53,202 nt of DNA from Candidatus Woesearchaeota archaeon (GTDB lineage Archaea; Nanobdellota; Nanobdellia; Woesearchaeales; ARS49): NCBI GenBank assembly GCA_016215315.1, contig JACRKG010000021.1, positions 1 to 53,202 of the forward strand, in the 5' to 3' direction. The notes beneath the pieces were generated by a model. It searched no databases. It was not told the origin of the DNA and saw only the letters and a program-made list of their open reading frames with translations. Shown one piece after another: positions 46,829 through 53,202 of the stretch (the stretch's first letter is position 1; each line of letters opens with the position of its first letter). The position numbers and the translations under genes are program-made.

Positions 46829-47841
46829 AACTAGAAACAATGAAAGCGGTTTATTGTTATTTTTTTCCAGAAGTAAGACCGTTGCTTAAAGAAGTAGAAC
46901 AAAAATTTCCCGAAGATATATTTTTAGTAACAACCCCGGCAAAAAAAGTGCAGACAAGTTTAGAAAGTTTGTTCACACCAACTTTAGAAATTCCTGCAAC
47001 ACCACAAGGCAATGTTAATGTTGATGAAATTCACGTGCCGATTATTGAAAGAATAGTAAAAGCGTACGCATCATTAGTTCCTGCGTTGAAAGATTTTGCT
47101 TACAAGTATCCTACTCCAGGAACCAGTGAAGGAATTTACAAATTAATGGTAAAATTAAGAACGAAAGGAGTTGACAAAATTTACATTTTAAGCGGCGAAT
47201 ATGAAGGTTATCAAAATTATGCAGAAGATTTAGGAATAAAAGTTGTTGAAGTAGATTTAGAGAAAACAAACCCTTCAGAATTGGAAAGAGGTTATTGGTT
47301 TATTTCAAATCCTTCAGCAAGAAATGGAAACATAATACCAAATGAAGTAATCAACAATATTTGTGATTTAGGAAATAAAGTCGTCATTGATTTAGCTTAT
47401 GTAGGATCGACACAACCACACAAATTTGATGTGAGCAACAAAAATATTATTGCTGCATTCTTATCAATGAGCAAACCTTATGGAGTTTTCAGGCATCGTA
47501 TAGGTTTTACCTTCAGCAGAGAACCAATAAACTCTTTGTACGGAAGTAAATGGTTCAAAGACACAACAAGGCTACTACAGGGATTAAAATTAGTTGAAAA
47601 ATTGCCTCCCGGAAGTCTTTACGAGAAATATAAACCAATACAAGAAAAAATAATTCAAGATATCAACACACAATTCAATTTAGCAATAAAGCCAAGTGAT
47701 GTATTCTTGCTAGGGCATTTAAGAAGTGACGAAGTCACTGAAGAACAAAAAAGTTTAGTTGAAAATTTTCTCAGAGGAAACCATTACAGATTTTGCTTAA
47801 CACCTTATTTTGAAAGAACTGAAAAAAACGAACTATCTTAA
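46825..47841 (+). CDS. Aminotransferase-fold PLP protein paired with radical SAM
   Basis: 338 residues. The fold type I signs are GTSEGIYKLMVKL (phosphate-binding helix start), NPSARNGNIIP (NPxxxxG motif), VVIDLAY (Asp for pyridine N) and SMSKPYGVFRHRIGF (Schiff-base Lys in S-x-S-K). Overall length is shorter than standard class I/II transferases (about 380-400). It is coupled to the radical SAM gene by an ATGA overlap. Reaction unknown; an amino-sugar, amino-acid or nucleoside transamination is conceivable. Residues for PLP are present, so it should bind the cofactor. Confidence 0.7.
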   Translation: MKLETMKAVYCYFFPEVRPLLKEVEQKFPEDIFLVTTPAKKVQTSLESLFTPTLEIPATPQGNVNVDEIHVPIIERIVKAYASLVPALKDFAYKYPTPGTSEGIYKLMVKLRTKGVDKIYILSGEYEGYQNYAEDLGIKVVEVDLEKTNPSELERGYWFISNPSARNGNIIPNEVINNICDLGNKVVIDLAYVGSTQPHKFDVSNKNIIAAFLSMSKPYGVFRHRIGFTFSREPINSLYGSKWFKDTTRLLQGLKLVEKLPPGSLYEKYKPIQEKIIQDINTQFNLAIKPSDVFLLGHLRSDEVTEEQKSLVENFLRGNHYRFCLTPYFERTEKNELS

Positions 47842-48662
47842 GCTTTCTGCAGAATAAAAACCATCCTGTATGATTTTGACGCAGTGTAATTCTGCTTCAT
47901 ATTATAATCACCCAGAACTCTGAATAGTTTAAATTTATTTTTGATTAGCGTTTTCACTTCTTTCACCGAATATATTTTCATTAATTCAGTATCTATTAAT
48001 GAAAAAGTTTTGTTCTTTTTTTTGTCTTTTATCAAATAAACATAAATCGAGTCTTGAATTTTATTTTTCAAATTGATTTTTCTTCTAATAAATAATTCTA
48101 TTTCAAACCGTTTGTTATTTTGTTCTTTCCTTCTAAATTCTAGTTTCGGCATTTGTCTGAAGAAATTCTTCGACTCGAGAATTAAAAAACCATTAGGCTT
48201 AAGAGCATTATGAACACAGTTTAAAAAAGCAGTAAAATCTTCTTTTGTTGATAAATAATTAAATGTCGACCATAAACAAAAAGCAGCATCAAAGTTTTTC
48301 CCAACTGAAAAAGACCGGATATCAGAAAGAAAATATTTTGTTAATTTATCTTCTCTTTTTGCTATTTCTAGCATTGCTTTAGAATGATCTATGCCAGTCA
48401 TATCAAATTTTTTTGATGATAATACCCTCGAGTGCCTACCAACACCACAAGCAAGATCTAAGAATTTCTTCCCAGAACAATATTTTTTAATAAAACTAGA
48501 TAAAAAATTTACTTGATCTTTGGTATGCTTCCCGCCAGAAGAAAGCACTTCATAAATTTCAGGATTGGAAGAAAAATAAGGACTATTTTTAATCACATCT
48601 GCAAAACTAATCTTGCTTTTAATTATTTTTTTAATATCAGGATAATAATTTTCATTCACCAT
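47838..48662 (-). CDS. Class I SAM-dependent methyltransferase
   Basis: 274 residues from the ATG 28 nt after AAAAATATATAAATC; a longer frame lies upstream of the TATA. Motif I KKFLDLACGVGRHSRVL (about residues 68-84), beta-2 acid FDMTGIDHSKAML, and motif IV FDAAFCLWSTFNYLS are visible. The C-terminal part has SIYVYLIKDKKKNKTFSLID. Its end overlaps the PLP-fold gene by four bases on the opposite strand. Substrate unknown; the small-molecule methyltransferase 11 or 25 group fits. Confidence 0.8.
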   Translation of the reverse strand: MVNENYYPDIKKIIKSKISFADVIKNSPYFSSNPEIYEVLSSGGKHTKDQVNFLSSFIKKYCSGKKFLDLACGVGRHSRVLSSKKFDMTGIDHSKAMLEIAKREDKLTKYFLSDIRSFSVGKNFDAAFCLWSTFNYLSTKEDFTAFLNCVHNALKPNGFLILESKNFFRQMPKLEFRRKEQNNKRFEIELFIRRKINLKNKIQDSIYVYLIKDKKKNKTFSLIDTELMKIYSVKEVKTLIKNKFKLFRVLGDYNMKQNYTASKSYRMVFILQKA

Positions 48663-48723
48663 AAGTGTTAACCGCACACTTTGATTTATATATTTTTCTA
48701 TTGAGCGGTTGTATACAAAAAGC

Positions 48724-48762
48724 ATCAACCTGTAAAGTACAAACCGTGAACTGTAAACTAAA
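48724..48762 (-). repeat. GTTTACAG/TTTACAGG short repeat
   Basis: On the minus strand: TTTAGTTTACAGTTCACGG, then TTTGTACTTTACAGGTTGAT. It matches both blocks of the repeat at 29401-29433, with six more bases between them, and lies between two minus-strand genes. Confidence 0.5.
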
Positions 48763-49378
48763 CAACGCCAATCCTTCCAACATTTTTAGAACTGACTACA
48801 TACAAGTGTGTTGGTCCTGGATCATAATTTCTATCTTTGCAAAAATGAACATTTGCAGACAACAAAGTGGATGCTACTTCAGATGCTTCTTCTAAATTAA
48901 AAATAGCTTTAGGCTCAAACGTAAAAGTATTAGTGGTGAATCCGGAAAACCAAACTTTAGATAATTCTATTTGATCGGTTAGTTCGTGAAGTTTGTGTGC
49001 TTTATGTGCATCTTCACCAAAACTAGAAATACCAAATAATTGCAATTTGTCAGATTCTTTTTTGGCAACAAACAATCCATAAAAAAGAGCTTTTTCTAAT
49101 AAAGGAACTTCAGAGTAATCTTTATCTGCTGCTATGTTGCAAAAAACGCCATCTAATGAGGACATATAATTCAAATAACACGCTTCAACAGCTTCATTTT
49201 TTTTACCATGAATTGATCCTCTGAACAAACCTATAAAATTTTCACCAAAGAAAGCTTTTTCTGCAATACCTTCATCTTTTATGCAGTCCCCCACTTTTGT
49301 ACTAATACGACTATCACTGCCTAACAAATATCCTCTATCACCGTTTTCAAAATATGAAATAACACATTGAATGGTCAT
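48758..49378 (-). CDS. Ntn-hydrolase-like (proteasome-fold) protein
   Basis: 206 residues. The N-terminus TIQCVISYFENGDRGYLLGSDSRIST resembles the beta-sandwich start of proteasome/HslV-type Ntn-hydrolases: Thr at position 2, a GYLLGSDSR strand (compare VVLAADSR), and then GIAEKAFFGENFIGLFRG with a possible conserved Lys. If Met1 is removed the Thr could act as nucleophile. No propeptide is present. Classification is by pattern only and the similarity is weak beyond the first 55 residues. A TATA-like AGTTTATTAATG lies upstream. Confidence 0.5.
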   Translation of the reverse strand: MTIQCVISYFENGDRGYLLGSDSRISTKVGDCIKDEGIAEKAFFGENFIGLFRGSIHGKKNEAVEACYLNYMSSLDGVFCNIAADKDYSEVPLLEKALFYGLFVAKKESDKLQLFGISSFGEDAHKAHKLHELTDQIELSKVWFSGFTTNTFTFEPKAIFNLEEASEVASTLLSANVHFCKDRNYDPGPTHLYVVSSKNVGRIGVV

Positions 49379-49752
49379 TCGAGAAGAAAGCTAAGATAGA
49401 CATTAATAAACTTTTTGACAAAAAGAAACATTCTTCACAGTATCTGAATTTTCTAAGCTCAGGCCTCCAAGATAAATGTGCCTGCTTGATTTTTTAATGG
49501 AAGTGGAGGCATAGACAGTCCATAAAAAAACAAATAGATTTATTTATTCAGAGCACTCGAATAACTGGGCTGTTATCAATTCCGCGTAGCGGGTTATTGT
49601 TCCGAACGCTAAGAACAGAAAATAACTCTGCGAGCATACAAATCAAGCGTTCGGCAAGGAAAAAAAGAAAAATAATATTAGAAAAAAAAGTCTTTGACAA
49701 ATTAAAAAAAAGTCAAATATTTTAATAAATCTTTAAAGCGCTCTTTTAAGTA
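49379..49752. other. Intergenic region containing a full three-hairpin repeat
   Basis: About 370 nt with no gene. The minus-strand full repeat fills 49455-49660. Further right is an A/T-rich stretch with an inverted repeat TTTGAC/GTCAAA (about 49692-49716) and a minus-strand TATA-like AGATTTATTAAAATA near 49717-49731 that could drive the repeat RNA. Confidence 0.5.
49455..49660 (-). repeat. Three-hairpin repeat / candidate structured RNA, full copy B (minus)
   Basis: On the minus strand hairpin 1 is CCGAACGCT (49654-49646) with AGCGTTCGG (49610-49602); hairpin 2 is CCGC-TAC-GCGG (49592-49582); hairpin 3 is GCCTCC (49510-49505) with GGAGGC (49468-49463). TATGGACTGTCTATG precedes hairpin 3 exactly as in copy A. 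Loop sequences differ more than stems. Confidence 0.75.
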
Positions 49753-50166
49753 TTAAAGTTGAAGCGCCTTTTCTAAATCGCTTATTTCTTGTTGCTTTCT
49801 TGTTTCTTCTTCTCGAGCTTCTCTTTTTCTTTTTTGAGCTTCAGCAAGATTTTCTCCATCATATTGCAATTGTGCAAATTGTGAAGTGTCTGCGCCTTGA
49901 TATTTTTCAAAGAACGTATCTGAAGGAACCCAAGAAAATTGCAAATTTGCAGGGATCATTACATCATAATCATCTTCTCCAAGACCTGTTCTTATGACTA
50001 ACAAATTCATTTTTGGTGTTTTTGCTTCAACTACTGAAGCATCAGTATATAAAAAAGGAGTATTTGCATTATTGAATGATAATGCTCCTGGAAAAGTATA
50101 TCCTCTTTCTCCAACACCTAATTCTGCTATTTTTTTAACAAATTTTGGTTTACCTATCAATCCCAT
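49753..50166 (-). CDS. Unknown 137-residue protein
   Basis: 137 residues. The first about 105 residues form a probable beta-rich domain (GERGYTFPGALSFNNANTPFLYTDASVV, then MNLLVIRTGLGEDDYDVMIP), and the last 30 are a charged helix (EAQKRKREAREEETRKQQEISDLEKAL). GGAGGTAAATAAA precedes the ATG. It is the second gene of an operon controlled by palindromic site 4. No family recognised. Confidence 0.55.
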   Translation of the reverse strand: MGLIGKPKFVKKIAELGVGERGYTFPGALSFNNANTPFLYTDASVVEAKTPKMNLLVIRTGLGEDDYDVMIPANLQFSWVPSDTFFEKYQGADTSQFAQLQYDGENLAEAQKRKREAREEETRKQQEISDLEKALQL

Positions 50167-50204
50167 TTTATTTACCTCCTATTGTTTTTATAATCATCAA
50201 TATT

Positions 50205-50507
50205 TTAGTCCTTCATTTTTATTGCTAAACCATCACTATGACCTACATCGTGTGGGAAATATCTTTCAACTAAATCAAGATATAATCTTGAAACTGCAAA
50301 ATCATCTAACTCAGATACTTGTTCAGGTAAAGGAAGTCCTTTAACTGATTCAACTAAACCTTCTCCATAAGCTTGATGTAATGCTTCAACTACTTTAGAT
50401 AAACCTGGTTTTAATACACTCAGATCAGATTTTTTAGTTAGTGATTGAGCTGACGCAACCATCACTACATCTCTTATAAAAAGTTCATCCAATTGTTCAT
50501 ATTCCAT
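50205..50507 (-). CDS. Unknown 100-residue protein under palindromic site 4
   Basis: 100 residues, helical, acidic (EYEQLDELFIRDVVMVASAQ, later HQAYGEGLVESVKGLPLPEQVSELDDFAV). GGAGGATTAAA precedes the ATG. The transcript probably starts near 50556 after a TATA (ATATTTATATAG), giving a 50-nt leader with a stem CTAAC/GTTAG. No family recognised; it is the first gene of a two-gene operon. Confidence 0.55.
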   Translation of the reverse strand: MEYEQLDELFIRDVVMVASAQSLTKKSDLSVLKPGLSKVVEALHQAYGEGLVESVKGLPLPEQVSELDDFAVSRLYLDLVERYFPHDVGHSDGLAIKMKD

Positions 50508-50576
50508 TTTAATCCTCCATAAAAACCTATTTTTCTAACACTCGCTCGTGCCAGTTAGCAGTATTAAACATAGCAA

Positions 50577-50614
50577 CTATATAAATATTTCGTTTTTTAA
50601 CTACTGTTAAGTGG
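50577..50614 (-). promoter_or_regulatory. Palindromic upstream site plus TATA, site 4
   Basis: On the minus strand CCACT-TAAC-AGTAG (50614-50601), then the A-rich spacer with CGAAA and TATA TATTTATATAG. The spacing matches sites 1 to 3. Confidence 0.65.
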
Positions 50615-50632
50615 CAACAGAGATCAACAATA

Positions 50633-50672
50633 TTTACCCTCTACAATTTGAAAATTAAATGTAGAGGGTAAA
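50633..50672. promoter_or_regulatory. Perfect 12-bp inverted repeat in a divergent promoter region
   Basis: TTTACCCTCTAC (50633-50644) and GTAGAGGGTAAA (50661-50672) are perfectly complementary around a 16-nt AT-rich centre. The element lies outside both transcripts, upstream of the leftward operon (TATA near 50585) and of the ligase gene (TATA near 50772). It may be an operator or a small hairpin transcript. Confidence 0.55.
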
Positions 50673-50797
50673 GAGACTAAGTCAAATAACAATCCTTTAA
50701 ATTATTTGTAAAACCCGCAATTTATTCAAAAAAAAGCACTATTTTACGCCAATTATCAACAAGAACTTTTATAAAACATCCTCGATTCCTTACTTCC

Positions 50798-51979
50798 ATG
50801 ATAAAAATAGAAGATTTCGAGGTTAAAAAACCAAAAGAACTAGGTTTTGATTATGAAGATGCTGAGTCTTACAAGGAATTATTAAGATTGCATAATGGAA
50901 GAACTGTTTTAGAACAAAAATTTGATGGTTACGGATGTATTGTAGATAATAGAGGAGCACAAGCAAGAGTTTATTCTTTAAACAAAAATGAATGGAATAT
51001 TGATTTTATGCCTGAAGTAAGAGATGCTTTAAAGAAAGCTAAACCTTTTTTTGCTATTGGAGAAATAGTTGGAAAACCAACACATAAAGGATTTACCAAT
51101 CTTGAAGAATTTGCAGCAACAAAGGCAAGAATACCAACTAGTTTAAGTTCTCATGCAAAAGAAGTGGATGAAGAATCAGTAAGACAATTAATGAGAAAAT
51201 TTCCTTTAGATTTACAAATTTACCATTTATTAGAATTTGAAGGAAACGACCTAAGACAACAAAACTTACCTTCAATGAGAACAGATTTAGAAAATCTAGT
51301 AGTTGGACTAGAAAACGTCTATATGGTTCAACAAGATGTTGTAACTGATCCAGCACAATATCAAGATATTGTTCTTGCAAGATTTGATGCAGGACTAGAA
51401 GGAAGCATAGCTAAAGCAGTAGATGCTTCTTATCTAGATAAACCATTAGTTTCTGGAACAAAATCAGAAGGATTAAGAAATACTAATTGGATAAAACTAA
51501 AATGTAATGTCGCTGTTGACTTAGTAGTTCTAGGAACCTATTTAACTGAAAAATGTGCAAAAAAAGGACTCCCAATGTCAGGAATATTAGGCGGAGTTAG
51601 AAATGGAAATCGTTATGAAACTTTAATTAAAGTGCCTTTAACAAGTAGAGAAAAAGGACTTGAATTAACAAGAAGACTCAATTTAGTTGACGTCAGAAGT
51701 GTACAAGATTTATTTGAGCAGAAAAATGTAGTTTATAATCAAGAAATAAAGAAGCACAAAGACAAAATTCCTCAAAAAATTGTTTTGGATCCCGATAAAA
51801 GTCTTGTTGTAGAAATCGAAGCAATGGACATATCCAGATCAGAAAATTATCAAAGCTGCGGTCTAGAAGATGGTTTTGCATATACCTTAAGACAACCAAC
51901 ATTCTTGCAAATCAGAGAAGACAAAACACCATCAAAAACAACCACAACACAACAAGTACAAGAGATGTATAAAGGATGA
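50798..51979 (+). CDS. ATP-dependent DNA/RNA ligase-type protein (short)
   Basis: 393 residues, shorter than the main archaeal DNA ligase (about 560-600), with no N-terminal DNA-binding domain. Motif I is EQKFDGYG (K41), motif III AIGEIVG, motif IV EGSIAKAVD, motif V WIKLKCN, followed by an OB-fold region (LGTYLTEKCAKKGLPMSGILGGVRNG). All nucleotidyl-transfer residues are there. It could serve in DNA repair or RNA joining. TTTTATAAAAC 27 nt upstream is a leaderless promoter. A repeat of the 52-nt family begins one base after its stop. Confidence 0.8.
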   Translation: MIKIEDFEVKKPKELGFDYEDAESYKELLRLHNGRTVLEQKFDGYGCIVDNRGAQARVYSLNKNEWNIDFMPEVRDALKKAKPFFAIGEIVGKPTHKGFTNLEEFAATKARIPTSLSSHAKEVDEESVRQLMRKFPLDLQIYHLLEFEGNDLRQQNLPSMRTDLENLVVGLENVYMVQQDVVTDPAQYQDIVLARFDAGLEGSIAKAVDASYLDKPLVSGTKSEGLRNTNWIKLKCNVAVDLVVLGTYLTEKCAKKGLPMSGILGGVRNGNRYETLIKVPLTSREKGLELTRRLNLVDVRSVQDLFEQKNVVYNQEIKKHKDKIPQKIVLDPDKSLVVEIEAMDISRSENYQSCGLEDGFAYTLRQPTFLQIREDKTPSKTTTTQQVQEMYKG

Positions 51980-52030
51980 GGGTGTCAAAGATATCAATTT
52001 GGTATCGAAACATTACCGGACATCGGACGG
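51980..52030 (+). repeat. 52-nt xTC/ATTAC intergenic repeat, copy 6
   Basis: GGGTGTCAAAGATATC, then TTGGTATCGAAACATTACCGG, then ACATCGGACGG. The inner arms TTGGT and ACCGG can pair. It separates the ligase stop from the ribosome site of the next gene. Confidence 0.6.
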
Positions 52031-52051
52031 TTCTGTTTGGAGGGCAATAAA

Positions 52052-52349
52052 ATGTTAGAAGAAAAAGCTAAAGAATTATACGAACAAAATGCAGAAGGAT
52101 TACAACTGAACTTTACTTATTACTATCAGTATATGTTCTCTTTCAATGCAGAAAATGATAACTTAAGTTTAGATGCTGTTTTTGGCGGAGAAGCAGATAG
52201 CGTTATGCGTTACGAAGTAACAAATGAACCATTTCCAGCACCAAAAACATTTGAAGAACTATTAAGTCAATATAGTTCAGTAACATAGTTCAGTAACAAT
52301 CACAGACAAGAAATCTGGAGATAAATTTGAGTGGACTGATCTTTACTAA
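52052..52349 (+). pseudogene. Small unknown protein truncated by a 13-bp tandem duplication
   Basis: The ATG follows TTTGGAGGGCAATAAA. The frame gives 78 residues (beta-rich, FTYYYQYMFSFNAEN...) and then TAG at 52286. That stop is created by two adjacent copies of TAGTTCAGTAACA (52273-52285 and 52286-52298). If one copy is removed the frame continues for 16 more residues (ITDKKSGDKFEWTDLY) to TAA at 52347, giving a plausible 94-residue protein. The duplication could be a recent mutation, a reversible slip or an assembly artefact. Family unknown. Confidence 0.65.
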
Positions 52350-52365
52350 AAAATAAAAGAAAAGT

Positions 52366-52992
52366 TCAAGGCAAATTAATCAAATGTGAAGAATCATTCA
52401 CTTTGTTTATTCTCCAATCACCATTGTATGCCAATTGAATTAAACCAGTATTTTCTATTAAGATTTTGTAAACAAACCTATCATCAAAGCTCATTATTTC
52501 TTTAAGAAAACATCGCATTACTGTTCCGTGGCTGAAAATTGCAATCTTGCCTTTTTTAGGTAACAAAGCATTCATAATCCAACCCTGATATCTTTTGCTT
52601 GCATCACTTAGCGATTCTCCATTTGGAGGAGTATAATTCCAAAAATTTGTTTGCTGTTCTAAAATTATATCTGGAGTCAAAATTTCACTTCTTAATTTTC
52701 CATCATAATCTCCCCAATGACGTTCTTGCAATTCATCTATTATCACAATTTTATCTAGGCTCACACCCATTTTTGAGCAAGAAATAACTGCAGTATCTTT
52801 AGCTCTAACTGCAGGAGAAGCATATATTTCATCAAAAGACCAATTCTCTCTAACAAAACGCTCGCCCAATAATTCTGCTTGCCTTACACCTTTTTCAGTA
52901 AGTGGAGAATTATTAGATCTCCCGCCAAATACTGCTGGCTCTGCTAAGTTCATCTCACATTCACCATGCCTAAAAAAGTATAAATCTAACAT
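52366..52992 (-). CDS. Histidine-phosphatase (phosphoglycerate-mutase superfamily) protein
   Basis: 208 residues. LYFFRHGECEMN carries the catalytic RHG (H9), followed by NSPLTEKGVRQAELLGERF, SPAVRAKDTAVI (second Arg) and late IAIFSHGTVMRCFL (second catalytic His). All four catalytic residues of the family can be seen. The enzyme may be a phosphoglycerate mutase, a sugar phosphatase or a cobalamin-type phosphatase; the family is very diverse, so substrate is open. GAGGTGAAC precedes the ATG. Confidence 0.85.
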   Translation of the reverse strand: MLDLYFFRHGECEMNLAEPAVFGGRSNNSPLTEKGVRQAELLGERFVRENWSFDEIYASPAVRAKDTAVISCSKMGVSLDKIVIIDELQERHWGDYDGKLRSEILTPDIILEQQTNFWNYTPPNGESLSDASKRYQGWIMNALLPKKGKIAIFSHGTVMRCFLKEIMSFDDRFVYKILIENTGLIQLAYNGDWRINKVNDSSHLINLP

Positions 52993-53063
52993 TCTTTGTT
53001 CACCTCATTTAATTAATTCAGCAATTTTTGGTTTATAAGGTTTAAGCATACTTGTTATAGATC

Positions 53064-53202
53064 TGTTATCCCGAAACTGGTTCCGGTTTCGAAACTAGTT
53101 CCTGATTAAGTTATTCCAGACTTCTTTTGGGGTTTTGTAGTTTAGGCTCATGTGAGGTCTTGCTTCATTGTAGTGTTTGATGTATTCTTTTATGTTGTTG
53201 AA
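53064..53202 (-). mobile_element. End of an insertion sequence (IS3/IS481-like), partial
   Basis: The window ends inside an element whose transposase reads on the minus strand. The candidate terminal sequence is TGTTATCCCGAAACTGG (53064 on), containing an inverted repeat CGAAAC (53072-53077)/GTTTCG (53086-53091) and a near-direct repeat GAAACTGGTTCC / GAAACTAGTTCC. The other end is outside the window, so the family and terminal repeats cannot be confirmed. Confidence 0.5.
53095..53202 (-). CDS. Transposase/integrase C-terminus (rve-type), partial
   Basis: 35 residues are visible, cut by the window edge. The sequence YIKHYNEARPHMSLNYKTPKEVW is the typical end of the rve catalytic domain in IS3/IS481-family transposases (YN..RPH.SLNY.TP.E). 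It ends at a TAG at 53095. The catalytic DDE residues are outside the window. No other transposase sequence was seen in the window. Confidence 0.85.
   Translation of the reverse strand, partial: FNNIKEYIKHYNEARPHMSLNYKTPKEVWNNLIRN

Noticed and set aside
1483-52030. CRISPR array made of the 52-nt repeats
   Set aside because: Copies are scattered singly over 50 kb with no regular spacers and no cas genes.

Overview
The window is AT-rich archaeal chromosome, most likely from a DPANN-type lineage (Woesearchaeota/Pacearchaeota-like; an inference from gene content). Archaeal markers are an aIF5B-type initiation factor, a DUF371 protein, an MCT-1/Tma20-like PUA protein, a TrmB-family regulator, and promoters in which a TATA box lies 24-29 nt upstream of an ATG (leaderless mRNAs). 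Internal genes of operons carry GGAGG-type ribosome sites. Several start codons below were moved to fit these signals.

Layout. 1-2.6 kb: a minus-strand operon of small membrane proteins ending in a VirB2/TrbC-like pilin, then a lipoprotein and a coiled-coil protein. 2.7-9.8 kb: a large secreted lipase-like protein, a full-length SecA ATPase (unexpected, since archaea are generally described as lacking SecA), a methyltransferase and an asparagine-synthetase-like ATPase. 9.9-11.6 kb: DUF371, zinc-ribbon/AbrB, PUA protein, cyclophilin. 12.0-14.8 kb: a six-gene operon of unrecognised proteins. 15.2-19.1 kb: PUA protein, aIF5B, S-layer-like protein, tRNA-Ser(CGA). 20-22.6 kb: an ABC-2 exporter whose second permease has an in-frame TAA. 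22.7-30.9 kb: an 836-residue membrane protein with an AbrB-like micro-gene, a LURP-one-like protein, split transketolase, an MNT/HEPN pair. 31.2-35.4 kb: an ECF vitamin-type importer with two S-components and a TrmB regulator. 35.4-39.7 kb: an operon joining NMN adenylyltransferase, a Ser/Thr kinase, a vWA protein, an amidotransferase-fold protein and a pyruvate-kinase-like barrel. 39.8-47.8 kb: PhoU-like, Fic, 2'-5' ligase-like, GNAT, NAD synthetase, Nudix, radical SAM plus PLP-fold pair. 47.8-53.2 kb: methyltransferase, Ntn-hydrolase-like protein, two small proteins, a second DNA ligase, a frameshifted small gene, a histidine phosphatase and the end of an rve-type transposase.

Between the genes lie several signals that the genes do not explain. 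(i) A three-hairpin repeat of about 210 nt (copies near 11.6, 11.8, 18.8, 31.1 and 49.6 kb) whose 3' stem changes sequence but stays paired, as expected of a structured RNA. (ii) A repeat of about 52 nt built on xTC units and an ATTAC core, in six intergenic places. (iii) A palindrome (ACCACT-N4-AGTGGT) a fixed 12 nt upstream of the TATA element at four promoters, which looks like one regulon. (iv) A common TGTAC-type operator in front of both NAD-biosynthesis genes (nadM-like and nadE), each divergent from another gene; this suggests local control of NAD synthesis and ties the kinase/vWA operon to NAD. All assignments come from reading the sequence; no database search was run.
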